Source of the DNA: Paenibacillus agricola
GTDB lineage: Bacteria > Bacillota > Bacilli > Paenibacillales > NBRC-103111
NCBI RefSeq assembly: GCF_011440305.1
Contig: NZ_JAAOIW010000011.1
Coordinates: 124,001 to 188,000, forward strand
Direction of reading: 5' to 3'
DNA: 64,000 nt
The position numbers and the translations under genes are program-made. This document shows, one piece after another, positions 7,682-15,555 of this stretch; within the stretch, counting starts at the first letter, position 1; each line of letters begins with the position of its first letter. The notes beneath the pieces were generated by a model. It saw nothing but the letters and a program-made list of their open reading frames with translations. It did no database searches and was not told where the DNA came from.

Positions 7682-8734
7682 ATGAGTACTATGGTTAATC
7701 CACAAGCACGTTTAATTAGAGAGAAAATAAAAGCCCTACATGGTATTGAGTTTGAGTACGTCGCTAATTTTATACTCACATTAGTTGAGCACAGATATCA
7801 TGGAACTAGATTTACAAAAGATGACGGTGTTGACGGAATAAAGATACAAGGCATTAAAAATCGCACCCTATACTCTTCACATGCTCCAGCTAATTCAACT
7901 GACTGGAAAGCGATAAAGATTAAAAGCATCGTAGATGCAAAGGATGCTATTCAATTTGCTAATGGAAATAATAAAGAGATAAAAGAATGGTGTATCCTTT
8001 TAAACAGGGATCTCGCCGGTAACGAAGTTGAATTTTTTCACCAATTATGTGCAGAATTAGGTATCAAAAAATTAAGATTAGTTACACTTTACGAATGGGA
8101 AAAAATGATCTTTACACATAATATCGAACTTGTAGTAAGCCGTTTTCTAGGTATTTCTCAGTATCGTATTCCCATTAGTGAATTGCAACCTCATGTTGCT
8201 GCACGAGAGCTCTTAAGTTTTCTGTCAGAGTTGCGTTTTAGCAATGAAAGTGAAAGGCTGGAACAACTTAATCTTAAAGAGAAAGAAATAATCGAACTCG
8301 CCTTTACCTCCCCCGACTTTGATAAATATACGAATTTAAGTTTAAGTCAGCTGATCATGATCCACACTAGAATTAATGAAAACTATACTTTTGCGTACAA
8401 ATATACAAGCGATGGATCATTCATCACACTTCCCAAGGACGGTAGTGAATCGGAAGGACCGTATGTTTCCAAAGACAATACGGATAATTTCACAATAAAA
8501 GTTCAAAATCTTCGGATTATTTATAGATTGATACAATCCCTAAAACGGGATGTTAAGAACTATAGCATCCACAAAGCTTTAAAGTGTATGTTTGATGTTA
8601 GACAGTCACGGGGAAGATATATTAGAGATGACAAAGGTTTAATACCAATAAATCGAATTATCGGCGGTATTTTTGAAGGATTCAGCCAATCAGCTGATGT
8701 TGAGCAGAAGTTGCGAGATGAAAATATTCACTAG
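7682..8734 (+). CDS. Protein with possible nuclease-like N-terminal domain, unknown function
   Basis: The ATG at 7682 follows an AAAGGGAG site; the frame is open upstream but has no better start. The 350-residue protein begins with a roughly 130-residue domain containing FEYVANFILTLVE, then TKDDGVDGIKI and a following beta-strand/Lys pattern (TDWKAIKIKSI). This is suggestive of PD-(D/E)xK restriction-like folds that often carry a GxDG(I/V)DG signature. The helical C-terminal half is not recognised. It is followed by a terminator and converges on the accessory operon. A defence or effector role is speculative. Confidence 0.5.
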   Translation: MSTMVNPQARLIREKIKALHGIEFEYVANFILTLVEHRYHGTRFTKDDGVDGIKIQGIKNRTLYSSHAPANSTDWKAIKIKSIVDAKDAIQFANGNNKEIKEWCILLNRDLAGNEVEFFHQLCAELGIKKLRLVTLYEWEKMIFTHNIELVVSRFLGISQYRIPISELQPHVAARELLSFLSELRFSNESERLEQLNLKEKEIIELAFTSPDFDKYTNLSLSQLIMIHTRINENYTFAYKYTSDGSFITLPKDGSESEGPYVSKDNTDNFTIKVQNLRIIYRLIQSLKRDVKNYSIHKALKCMFDVRQSRGRYIRDDKGLIPINRIIGGIFEGFSQSADVEQKLRDENIH

Positions 8735-8749
8735 ATAACAAAACCAACA

Positions 8750-8785
8750 TGGTGCCTTTCGTCCACAATCGGCACCCGTTTGTAT
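8750..8785 (+). terminator. Terminator after the nuclease-like gene
   Basis: GGTGCC and GGCACC form a 6-bp GC-rich stem around a 14-nt loop, followed by CGTTTGTATT. It lies 16 bp after the stop codon. Confidence 0.55.
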
Positions 8786-8870
8786 TATTGAACTCATTCG
8801 AATTTAAAAGTTGTGTTGGTTGTGGCTCCCCAGAAATAAAAACAGTGAATGTTCACAAAAGTTAACACTC

Positions 8871-8985
8871 ACTAACGAATTCTATTTTCCACTAACGGAC
8901 TTTATTTTCCACTAACGATCTTTATTTTCCTTGATCACTAAGAGGAAAAACACACTTTATTTTCTAGTAACGATCTTTATTTTCC
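8871..8985. repeat. 20-bp direct repeat array (iteron-like)
   Basis: Three contiguous 20-bp units start at 8871, 8891 and 8911, each reading ACTAAC followed by TATTTTCC at the end, with 2-4 differences. A half unit lies at 8954-8965 and a fourth full unit at 8966-8985 (AGTAACG ... TATTTTCC). The array fills the intergenic gap between two convergent genes. Size and spacing resemble plasmid iterons, a partition centromere or multiple transposase-binding sites at a transposon end. No Rep or transposase gene is seen nearby. Confidence 0.7.
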
Positions 8986-9002
8986 TTGCTTGAAACCATC
9001 AC

Positions 9003-9824
9003 TTACCAAAGACATGACGGAGGATCGTAATTCATAAAATAATACTCTGTCTCGACTTTTTTATTTTGGCCAACCTTCAAAACACCGCCAACATGTGCCT
9101 GGACTGTATGAATACGCCAGCCTTTGTACAACTCTAAAATGAGCGGGTCTGCATAATAACTCAAAAGTACTTTCCCTGAAACGTTTTTCAAAATTTTAGA
9201 TAAATCAATATGGTCGTTTTCTGTAAACCCTCCTTTATAGAGTCCTTCTCTATGAACATAGGGCGGATCGACATAAAACATAGTTTTGGGGGTGTCATAC
9301 CTTAGAATACATTCTCTGAAATCCAGACACTCAATCATAATTTTACGAAATCTTAGTTCGAAGGCAGTTAGCCGCTGCAAAACATTTTGATAATCGATCG
9401 CAGTGTTCTTCACTCTATTAGCTCGCCAACCGCTTTTTACGTTATTTGCCGGAACAATCGTTTGACGAAGTAAATAGAACCATCTCACGGCTCTCTCAAA
9501 AGGATCTGAAGGCAGCGGCTCGCACTGCCATTTCATACAAAGATGTCTGCTAGTAGGCAATGTTACTAACGCTTCAATCATCTTGTCTTTGTTTTCTCTA
9601 AGTATCATTAGGAAATTCACAAGATCGGTATCAATATCATTATAGACTTCTACCTTACTTGGTACAGGTTGTTTCTGCATCATTACATGAGCTCCACCAG
9701 AAAATGGCTCCACATAGCAATGGTGCTCAGGAAACAAAGAAATAATGCCATCTGCTTGGTAATGTTTTCCTCCAAACCAACGAATAACGGAACCAACCGG
9801 CTTATTATTAATTTTTTTGATCAT
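9003..9824 (-). CDS. D12-class DNA N6-adenine methyltransferase (Dam-like)
   Basis: A 273-residue protein with the class D12 adenine methylase motifs: the FxGGK SAM-binding motif near the N-terminus (RWFGGKHY), YVEPFSGG at about 37-44, and the catalytic DPPY (FYVDPPYVHREG) around residue 188. These enzymes methylate adenine in short targets and often occur without a restriction partner on phages and plasmids. A GGGAG site lies upstream of the ATG. It is the last gene of the long minus-strand operon, after an inverted repeat at 9837-9864. Target site and any partner nuclease are unknown. Confidence 0.85.
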   Translation of the reverse strand: MIKKINNKPVGSVIRWFGGKHYQADGIISLFPEHHCYVEPFSGGAHVMMQKQPVPSKVEVYNDIDTDLVNFLMILRENKDKMIEALVTLPTSRHLCMKWQCEPLPSDPFERAVRWFYLLRQTIVPANNVKSGWRANRVKNTAIDYQNVLQRLTAFELRFRKIMIECLDFRECILRYDTPKTMFYVDPPYVHREGLYKGGFTENDHIDLSKILKNVSGKVLLSYYADPLILELYKGWRIHTVQAHVGGVLKVGQNKKVETEYYFMNYDPPSCLW

Positions 9825-9836
9825 TTTAAAAACTCC

Positions 9837-9864
9837 CTTTTCCGAATATTAAAACTGATTCGGA
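9837..9864. repeat. Inverted repeat upstream of the adenine methylase
   Basis: TTTCCGAAT and ATTCGGAAA form a perfect 9-bp inverted repeat with a 10-nt spacer, ending at the ribosome site of the methylase gene. It could be an operator or an RNA hairpin. On the minus strand the following bases are AAGGGAGTTTTT, so it also resembles the hairpins seen before other genes of this operon. Confidence 0.45.
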
Positions 9865-9947
9865 AACAGGCAGGATTCTTGGTTATCCTCCCATCTGCAT
9901 ATAAAAAGGGATCAGATGGGTGCTACTCTTCCCTGTTGGGAGATCAG

Positions 9948-10082
9948 CGTGAAGGGGGCTGCAAAGAACCTCGAATGTTGGTTAGTTCAGAAGATAACCC
10001 TATCTCTTCTGCCCAGCATTCCTTCGTCGCACCTAGAATATGGGAGTTTTCTTTTTCTTCTTCCTCTCGATTTTCAGCATGA
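9948..10082 (-). pseudogene. Small gene with a probable frameshift after its start
   Basis: AAGGAG followed 6 nt later by ATG at 10082 opens a frame of only 15 codons (MLKIERKKKKK ...). The neighbouring frame, reached by one base shift in the A/G-rich stretch, continues with ENSHILGATKECWAEEIGL ... LQPPSR and then stops near 9948. A roughly 45-residue protein broken or recoded in a purine-rich slippery run would explain both. The rest of the 9825-10090 gap carries a CCCATCTG/CAGATGGG stem at about 9892-9920. Family unknown. Confidence 0.35.
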
Positions 10083-10090
10083 TTTACTCC

Positions 10091-10984
10091 TTACTTCATT
10101 AGCTCTATTTGCATTCGCAGCATAGATGCGCTAATCTGATTTTCCATCTGCTGCACATATGAATGCTTAATCAAATACCTTCTATATTTCGCCATTGTAC
10201 GTCCGTATTTGCCCTTTAAGCGTTCATATTCCGTTGGATCCGATATAAGTGAGGCAAGCGATACCTTACGGCTTAAAAAGCACTCTAACTCCCCGTGATG
10301 ATCTTCTTCAGTAATCATGCTTTCGAAATCTTTCAAAGCCTGTTTCTCGTCTTTTTTCTTTTGATTCCAATCACCGAGTAAGTTTTTTAATTCCTGAACA
10401 CCATTTTCAACGCCATATAATTGAGCCTTTGTTCCTAGACTTCCTACTAACAGGCTTGCTTCCTGTGGACTCCATTGATGAATGGTTGCAGCTACTGTGA
10501 TCCGTTCCTTTTGGATATCCTTTAACTTACGCTTATTGAGTTCTTCTTCAATAAGTGCTTCATAAAAAGATGGCTTCGTTCCCAGTGGAACTCCTTCTGC
10601 AAAATTCCTGCAAGAGATATTATGCTGTGACAATAGTGCCTTGATCGGATCAGCAACCGTTTTGCCTGCATGGATCTCTACAAAAGGAATCTCATTATAA
10701 GTTTGCACCAGCTCCAGGACTCGAGAAGCAAAAATAGTGCATTCTTTCTTACGCGGATGCCATTCGGAAACCGGGTAATTGTGAACAATCTCGTCGAAAC
10801 CAATTATTCTTTTATGGTACAAACTTATAAAAAAAATACGATCGCTAGAAAAATTCCTGGTTTCCATAAATTGAATAACTGCGTTGATCCACCGCGATCG
10901 ATAACCTTGATAAAATTTATAAGCCTCCATAGCAATATCCTTCCGAGTAGTTGATTCCATTATGAGTGCGATTCGATTATCCAT
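10091..10984 (-). CDS. Accessory-operon protein, possibly DUF6884-like, unknown function
   Basis: A 297-residue soluble protein with AAAGGA upstream of the ATG. The N-terminal 150 residues (YKFYQGYRSRW, DRIFFISLYHKRIIG, EIVHNYPVSEW) resemble the general pattern of DUF6884-type domains, in which a reading such as ILSAKYGLL precedes a conserved Asp-Tyr region. This is a weak resemblance. The C-terminal 150 residues are helical and charged with no recognised domain. It lies 30 bp after the preceding gene. Confidence 0.5.
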   Translation of the reverse strand: MDNRIALIMESTTRKDIAMEAYKFYQGYRSRWINAVIQFMETRNFSSDRIFFISLYHKRIIGFDEIVHNYPVSEWHPRKKECTIFASRVLELVQTYNEIPFVEIHAGKTVADPIKALLSQHNISCRNFAEGVPLGTKPSFYEALIEEELNKRKLKDIQKERITVAATIHQWSPQEASLLVGSLGTKAQLYGVENGVQELKNLLGDWNQKKKDEKQALKDFESMITEEDHHGELECFLSRKVSLASLISDPTEYERLKGKYGRTMAKYRRYLIKHSYVQQMENQISASMLRMQIELMK

Positions 10985-11014
10985 CTTTGATTCATCCTTT
11001 CAAACGATTTTCCT

Positions 11015-11737
11015 TTACAATTCTAAAATAGCTGCCACTCTGAGTCGTTTTATCGCTTCAGCTCGTCCAAAAAATCGAAAACGGGCTGTTGTTACTCCAG
11101 GTATGCCATCATCAATTTTGTTTGACTCATAAAGTTTTCGAAATCCCTCTCGATTCCACCACTGATTCGGTTTATCGGCACGGTATGTTGTCCCATAATC
11201 TCGTACCATGCTGGAATCGGTCCATTTACCTTTATAGCCATCAAACATGACAACAGCTGTATACCAGCGATCTTCCTGTGCGCGATAAAGACTAACAAAA
11301 TGACTAGGCTGGTTCTCATGCTTTCGATGCTCATAGAAGCTAATCAAGGCATCCTCCGGAATTAATAATTGTTGGGGAATTTTCTTCTTTATGTTCGGGG
11401 TAAATCGAGGCGCATACGATTTTGCTACAGATGGTTGATCGAACAGGTTACGGCTAACTTTCCCACGGACAGTCACACACCATAGATCCGTCATCAACTC
11501 TACAATTTCCCGAATAAATGTATCATGATGAATCATTCCTTTAATTCTCAAGTCGCACAACTGTGACCCTTTTTTAGCTATCTGACGAACATTGGCCTCA
11601 GCTTTACGATCACCGGCGTATCCTGATTCATTCCTTCTCAAACTGTATAGGCACTGAAACTCATTAATGTACAACATTGCTTCATTCCAGAAAATCTCTT
11701 TAAAATTAAAAAGATTAAACTCCTCAATATTTTTCAT
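11015..11737 (-). CDS. Hypothetical protein of the accessory operon
   Basis: A 240-residue protein with GAGGAG 5 nt before the ATG. It is rich in Arg and aromatic residues, with no signal peptide or membrane segment. A C-terminal stretch (GKWTDSSMVRDYGTTYR ... TTARFRFFGRAEAIKRL) suggests a compact alpha/beta domain, but no family is recognised. A terminator-like hairpin overlaps the stop of the upstream gene just before its ribosome site. Confidence 0.55.
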   Translation of the reverse strand: MKNIEEFNLFNFKEIFWNEAMLYINEFQCLYSLRRNESGYAGDRKAEANVRQIAKKGSQLCDLRIKGMIHHDTFIREIVELMTDLWCVTVRGKVSRNLFDQPSVAKSYAPRFTPNIKKKIPQQLLIPEDALISFYEHRKHENQPSHFVSLYRAQEDRWYTAVVMFDGYKGKWTDSSMVRDYGTTYRADKPNQWWNREGFRKLYESNKIDDGIPGVTTARFRFFGRAEAIKRLRVAAILEL

Positions 11738-11751
11738 GTCAGCTCCTCGTA

Positions 11752-11780
11752 TAAAAAAAGGCTATTTGGTTAAATATGCT
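11752..11780 (-). terminator. Intra-operon terminator-like hairpin
   Basis: On the minus strand GC-TATTT and AAATA-GC arms are followed by CTTTTTTTATAC, overlapping the stop codon of the 77-residue gene and ending just before the next ribosome site. The stem is weak. Confidence 0.4.
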
Positions 11781-11995
11781 ACTTTTACTTCATATTCAAT
11801 ATATCCATACACTTCCATACTACTTAGACCTTCTCTTGCAGGCACTTCTGATTCATCTAATTTCCATTCATCAGGACTTAGATTCGGAAACCAGTTCGTT
11901 TTAACCGCTACATCAAATTGGTTATCAATTCTATGCGAAATAAGTACTTCTACATTTTTTGTAATTGACGTTGTCTCTTTTTTTAAAATTCTCAT
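11762..11995 (-). CDS. Small hypothetical protein
   Basis: A 77-residue soluble protein with AAGGATGG 7 nt before the ATG. Predicted alternating beta strands (KNVEVLISHRI, QFDVAVKTNWF, YIEYEVKVAYL) suggest a small beta-rich fold. No family is recognised. Its position within the ThiF/JAB-containing operon makes a beta-grasp protein conceivable, but there is no C-terminal Gly-Gly. Confidence 0.5.
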   Translation of the reverse strand: MRILKKETTSITKNVEVLISHRIDNQFDVAVKTNWFPNLSPDEWKLDESEVPAREGLSSMEVYGYIEYEVKVAYLTK

Positions 11996-12057
11996 TTATG
12001 CACCATCCTTAGTATTTAAAATAAAAGAGGAACCCACCAGGAGCTCCCCACCAGCAA

Positions 12058-12630
12058 TTAGATTTTCACAAGCTTAAATTCAAATTGATTCACATAATAA
12101 TAGTGATCCCTAATTTGAATAATGTCACCTACTTGAATTAATATTCCCAAGCACTGCGATGGCCTTAAGAAGTTAAAAGTATGGTAGACATCCTTTACAA
12201 GCTTATTTTCTTTCAACTTTTGATTGATATTCAATCCTGCAAGCGTGGATCCAAATACCCGCTTATGGCAAGATAGATCTGCTTGACCGTGCTTCTGAAT
12301 GAATTCATCATATGAAAGTTTACTTAAGTGGAGTTCCTCAATCTGCCAGATGCATACTTCATTGGCAGAGACATATGATTTTTCTATTTCACGCACGCTG
12401 CCACGCTTTTCATTAACATCAAAACCCATTTCTTTCACCCTGCTGATTACTGAATCCAAATACTTGGATATAGGAGTAACAATTGTGATGCTCACAACCG
12501 TCTTCCGACCTTCTTTCTTAATTTCCGTTTCGGATGCAATTTGTATGATGTCTCGCATATTATTCATGAAAGGTTTCAACTGTTGCTTGGTCATGAATAC
12601 ATTGATTTGAGAGATTATTAACGCAAACAT
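12058..12630 (-). CDS. Hypothetical protein of the accessory operon
   Basis: A 190-residue protein; GGAGG lies 7 nt before the ATG. The N-terminal half (IIQIASETEIKKEGRKTVVSITIVTP) looks like an alpha/beta domain, and the C-terminal part (PSQCLGILIQVGDIIQIRDHYYYVNQF) like a small beta barrel. No known family is recognised. It follows the ThiF gene and a 104-residue gene in the same operon. Confidence 0.55.
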   Translation of the reverse strand: MFALIISQINVFMTKQQLKPFMNNMRDIIQIASETEIKKEGRKTVVSITIVTPISKYLDSVISRVKEMGFDVNEKRGSVREIEKSYVSANEVCIWQIEELHLSKLSYDEFIQKHGQADLSCHKRVFGSTLAGLNINQKLKENKLVKDVYHTFNFLRPSQCLGILIQVGDIIQIRDHYYYVNQFEFKLVKI

Positions 12631-12700
12631 TGAACATCCTCCTCATAATTCATATCCCTGTTCAAAGAGAGACAAAATCCTCTCTATCTTCCTCAATAAA

Positions 12701-12730
12701 ATTTTTATAAAGGAGAGGTTATCCTCTCCT
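12701..12730 (-). terminator. Intra-operon terminator
   Basis: GGAGAGG-ATAA-CCTCTCC on the minus strand followed by TTTATAAAAATTTTATT, directly after the 104-residue gene. A second hairpin (AGAGAG ... TCTCTCT) follows at 12665-12686 before the next gene. Confidence 0.65.
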
Positions 12731-12733
12731 TAC

Positions 12734-13048
12734 CTAAAATATTTGTAACTGTTGGCCCTCTAACACCTTTTTTTGGGTGATTAAGTGTAAAGGAGCCCCC
12801 CTCTTCAAGAGATTTCTAACTGTTGAAAAATAGGCGGGATTTCGGGCTGGGTTATTGGCCATCAGAATCAATTGAAGTTGAAGTATGAGTTCAGCATCCG
12901 TTGACATCAATAACTCACTGCGCGGTACCTCCAACGTCCTTCCATCTACCCGGCGAATCCTTACCATGGGACCATAAGAAGACATGCTTTTGCTCATGAG
13001 GATGTCGACTTTCTCCGAGTGCGGCAACCAGGTAGCTTGCTCATTCAT
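12734..13048 (-). CDS. Small hypothetical protein coupled to the ThiF gene
   Basis: The ATG at 13048 overlaps the ThiF stop by 8 nt and has GGAGG about 10 nt upstream, so the two are probably translationally coupled; the frame is open upstream but has no better start. The 104-residue product contains a strand pattern (PMVRIRRVDGRTLEVPRSEL) and a helical C-terminal part. Tight coupling to an E1-like enzyme suggests a partner role. No family is recognised. Confidence 0.55.
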   Translation of the reverse strand: MNEQATWLPHSEKVDILMSKSMSSYGPMVRIRRVDGRTLEVPRSELLMSTDAELILQLQLILMANNPARNPAYFSTVRNLLKRGAPLHLITQKKVLEGQQLQIF

Positions 13049-13910
13049 GCTCCCGCTCCTCCTTATACAAATCAAACTTTTCCTTAACCTCTTTATTGAT
13101 CAATACTGGACTGCATCCTCCAAACTGCGCGTTGAAATTAATAACATGCTGATAAATTGTAGCGGAATGTAATAAATTGTTTACGATGTTATTTACCAGC
13201 TGCGCAGCTGTCTTATTTGTTGCCGCTCTCTGAGGAAGTGAAGGAATTTGCACTCCGCATCCAGGAAAGTCATCCTCTTCATCTTCTAAGATATTTGAAT
13301 AAATGTGTCCAACCGGTTCTAATAAGATGTGACCTTGGTATTTAAACCCTATAACTACCTGGCCACCGAAACCCGATTGATTTATATTTTGAGTATTTCC
13401 CTCGCTGGCTACTGCTTCAACACCTGTATCGATGTAAATAAGATTCTTTAATTCATCTTGATAAAAATAGTCATGCATGAGCCTTCTGGTTGCATTATTA
13501 TCTACCATTCCAATAAGGACAGGCATAAAAACAAAGTGCTTGTCATTATAGTCTGGCACTCCATGCAGGCTGTTCATCGTTTCTAAATCTTTAACATACT
13601 CCGGATATCTCAAAATGGAGAGATTGTAATGCTCTCCATAACGCTCAGCCAAAGAAATTACTTTAGGTTCACCAATATCGTCATGATCAAATAATTGATT
13701 GCCGAGATTTTTAGCTTCCACCTTGTCACCATCAATTAATAAAACACGGCCCAGTTTGAAAGTAGGGTTTTTATCGAAACCAGGCTTATTTAAATACGAC
13801 CTGATATCTTGACATAATCCCCTAAAGAAATGACTTCCTGTAGCTCCCGTACCAATAATCGTAAAATTAAAGATAGGTTTTCTAGAATCACTAAACGTTA
13901 ATGATTTCAT
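13041..13910 (-). CDS. ThiF/E1-like adenylyltransferase, PRTRC-type
   Basis: A 289-residue E1-superfamily enzyme. It has the ATP-binding glycine motif GTGATGSH at 20-27, the LIDGDKVEAKNLGNQLF region at 58-74 (acidic and Asn/Arg-site equivalents), and VDNNATRR at 137-143. A Cys sits at 218 in FPGCGVQIPSLPQRAATN, followed by the Asn and helix seen in PRTRC ThiF proteins, a plausible thioester cysteine. Such enzymes adenylate the C-terminus of a ubiquitin-like protein. It shares an operon with a JAB peptidase and an E2-like protein. Family assignment is firm; PRTRC subtype is probable. Confidence 0.85.
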   Translation of the reverse strand: MKSLTFSDSRKPIFNFTIIGTGATGSHFFRGLCQDIRSYLNKPGFDKNPTFKLGRVLLIDGDKVEAKNLGNQLFDHDDIGEPKVISLAERYGEHYNLSILRYPEYVKDLETMNSLHGVPDYNDKHFVFMPVLIGMVDNNATRRLMHDYFYQDELKNLIYIDTGVEAVASEGNTQNINQSGFGGQVVIGFKYQGHILLEPVGHIYSNILEDEEDDFPGCGVQIPSLPQRAATNKTAAQLVNNIVNNLLHSATIYQHVINFNAQFGGCSPVLINKEVKEKFDLYKEEREHE

Positions 13911-13941
13911 AATAAGCCTCCTATTTGTTTACATCAAAAAT

Positions 13942-13977
13942 AATAAAGGAGAAACAGAACCCAAGTTCTATTTCTCC
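13942..13977 (-). terminator. Intra-operon terminator before ThiF gene
   Basis: GGAGAAA-AGAAC and GTTCT-TTTCTCC arms (long, one mismatch) on the minus strand followed by TTTATTATTTTT, 30 bp before the ThiF start. Confidence 0.7.
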
Positions 13978-13988
13978 TACGCCTGCCT

Positions 13989-14084
13989 TTACCTACTCAG
14001 AAGTTGTCCATATACATTCTTTTCTTTCAATACTTTCAGGCGATAAATTTTAGAAGCCAAGATTACCAAATCACGTTTTTTCAT
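13989..14084 (-). CDS. Tiny basic protein of 31 residues between JAB and ThiF genes
   Basis: GGAGG lies 9 nt before an ATG opening a 31-codon frame (MKKRDLVILASKIYRLKVLK ... LLSR) with a proper stop. It is basic, helical and has no cysteine. It is bracketed by two terminator hairpins. Good ribosome site and position argue that it is expressed; the function is unknown. Confidence 0.5.
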   Translation of the reverse strand: MKKRDLVILASKIYRLKVLKEKNVYGQLLSR

Positions 14085-14137
14085 ATGAATATTCCTCCAG
14101 AAATTTTATTTTTTGTTTATTTTCAATATAATTTCAA

Positions 14138-14166
14138 TAAAAAAAGACGCCTAATCATCAGCGCCC
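14138..14166 (-). terminator. Intra-operon terminator after the JAB gene
   Basis: GGCGCT and GGCGTC pair with two wobble pairs around an 8-nt loop on the minus strand and are followed by TTTTTTTATTG. It sits before the 31-residue gene. Confidence 0.55.
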
Positions 14167-14237
14167 TCAACTTCCTTGCGATTAACGATGGTTATGACAC
14201 CATTGTTATTGCTTGGATATTTTCATATGTTTTTCTT

Positions 14238-14909
14238 TTATAAGTACTTTTGGGTTCGGATATGTGATTCTATCCGAACACGTGATAACCATTCTTCTGG
14301 AAAATGATTTGTCGTCATAACTCCTGCAAAATCGAACAAGTCACTGGCATTCAAATAAATTTCCGAATTGTTATACCGGGCTCGAAATCGAATATCCGTC
14401 TTCACTTCATGTAGTCTCCCGATAACCCCATACACCTTAAACCCTCGGTCATTACTGTTATCGCCTGAAGAAAATACGGCCTCCATCTCATGGTGCGAAT
14501 GGATCGCCACAATCAGTTCCTTCTCGTCATTCAGAATTGGCTCTATGAATGCTTGTACTTGAAAGGTGCTGACCACCTGTTCAGGGCAAACCAATTCATA
14601 ATCATTGCGATTCCGATTCCAGTATATGTGTACAGCAGCTTCGACCCTCGCTTTGCTCCAATGCCGAAAGAAGGCGATAATCGTGGATAAATAGCTTCCG
14701 GGTATTTTAGGAGTTTTTAAAAAGACACCTTCTTTGACGAGTTCGAGTTCATGGATATCACTTTTTCTTACTACCATTCGCATAAAATCATTTTCGCGAA
14801 TTTCGTAAAGATTGCCATCGCTTGATGCCACTACAGAAATCGGTGATTGTTCTTGTGAACGAACGTAATCAGAAAGCTTCCAGAAAAAGGTTCGTAGTTT
14901 GATTCTCAT
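14238..14909 (-). CDS. JAB/JAMM (MPN) metallopeptidase-like protein, PRTRC protein A-type
   Basis: A 223-residue protein whose C-terminal half holds a JAMM zinc site: Glu90 (ARVEAAVHIYW), HSH at 137-139, then Ser147 and Asp150 (HSHHEMEAVFSSGD). Active JAMM proteins remove ubiquitin-like tags or trim ubiquitin-like precursors. The N-terminal about 80 residues fit PRTRC system protein A. The gene overlaps the preceding one by 4 nt (ATGA) and is followed by the ThiF gene. All metal and catalytic residues appear present. Confidence 0.85.
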   Translation of the reverse strand: MRIKLRTFFWKLSDYVRSQEQSPISVVASSDGNLYEIRENDFMRMVVRKSDIHELELVKEGVFLKTPKIPGSYLSTIIAFFRHWSKARVEAAVHIYWNRNRNDYELVCPEQVVSTFQVQAFIEPILNDEKELIVAIHSHHEMEAVFSSGDNSNDRGFKVYGVIGRLHEVKTDIRFRARYNNSEIYLNASDLFDFAGVMTTNHFPEEWLSRVRIESHIRTQKYL

Positions 14910-15541
14910 AGATTATTTTTCTCCCCGACAATAATTGGAATAAGCTTCTTTTGATCCAGGTCATAATCCCATTTCGTTCGGGATTCAGAAAAATCCCAGT
15001 ATTCTTTAAATAGGCCTTCTCGAATGGTGTTAAGAGGTACCAATCCGGATTCAGGTATTTCGTCAATCAGTTCTTCGACTCTAAACGTACGCATGGCGTA
15101 GTGAATAGTAAAGTCGATTCCAACCTCAATATTCTGATCTTTCCATCCTCTTTTATTGGCTGTACTCGCAGCGGTAACTGCCGAAGTGGAAACAACCTTA
15201 TTATTAGGTTTCCCAATTTTTTCCTTCACCGTTTGTTGAACTGGAGCCGAATCTATCAGCTCACCGAACAAATCCCTCGGTGCATCAATATCGTCCCTAT
15301 GTTCGTTCTCTGAAGGGTTGGTAACAGTGTCCTTAGAATTTTCTTCAACGAGTGTTTTAGGCTCATACCTACCCCTATCTAAAGGAAATACGTTATCCTT
15401 GGGTTCAGCCCCATTCTGCTTATTTTCTCCAGAATGACCTTCCTCTTCTTGACGGACCTCCAATGAGCTATTTGGATTAACTGATATAGCATTTGTTTCG
15501 CTGCTAGCTTTTTGTTCGAACATTTCTTCAAACACATCCAT
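14906..15541 (-). CDS. Acidic linker protein with C-terminal candidate ubiquitin-like domain
   Basis: A 211-residue protein with AAGGAGG upstream. Residues 1-130 are acidic, low complexity and probably disordered. The last 75 or so (from GWKDQNIEVGIDFTIHY to the end) look like a compact alpha/beta domain with strand (DFTIHYAMRTFRV), helix (NTIREGLFKEYWDF) and final strands ending LIPIIVGEKNNL. This resembles in outline the ubiquitin-fold PRTRC protein C. It is wedged between the E2-like and JAB genes and coupled to the latter. There is no C-terminal Gly-Gly. Ubl identity is an inference. Confidence 0.5.
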   Translation of the reverse strand: MDVFEEMFEQKASSETNAISVNPNSSLEVRQEEEGHSGENKQNGAEPKDNVFPLDRGRYEPKTLVEENSKDTVTNPSENEHRDDIDAPRDLFGELIDSAPVQQTVKEKIGKPNNKVVSTSAVTAASTANKRGWKDQNIEVGIDFTIHYAMRTFRVEELIDEIPESGLVPLNTIREGLFKEYWDFSESRTKWDYDLDQKKLIPIIVGEKNNL

Positions 15542-15555
15542 GATAATTCCTCCTT

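Noticed and set aside
8871-8985. CRISPR array
   Set aside because: Units are contiguous with no unique spacers; only the fourth copy is set apart.
9669-10082. Plus-strand ORF of 137 codons
   Set aside because: It is a shadow of the methylase start region, with no ribosome site and no recognisable motif.
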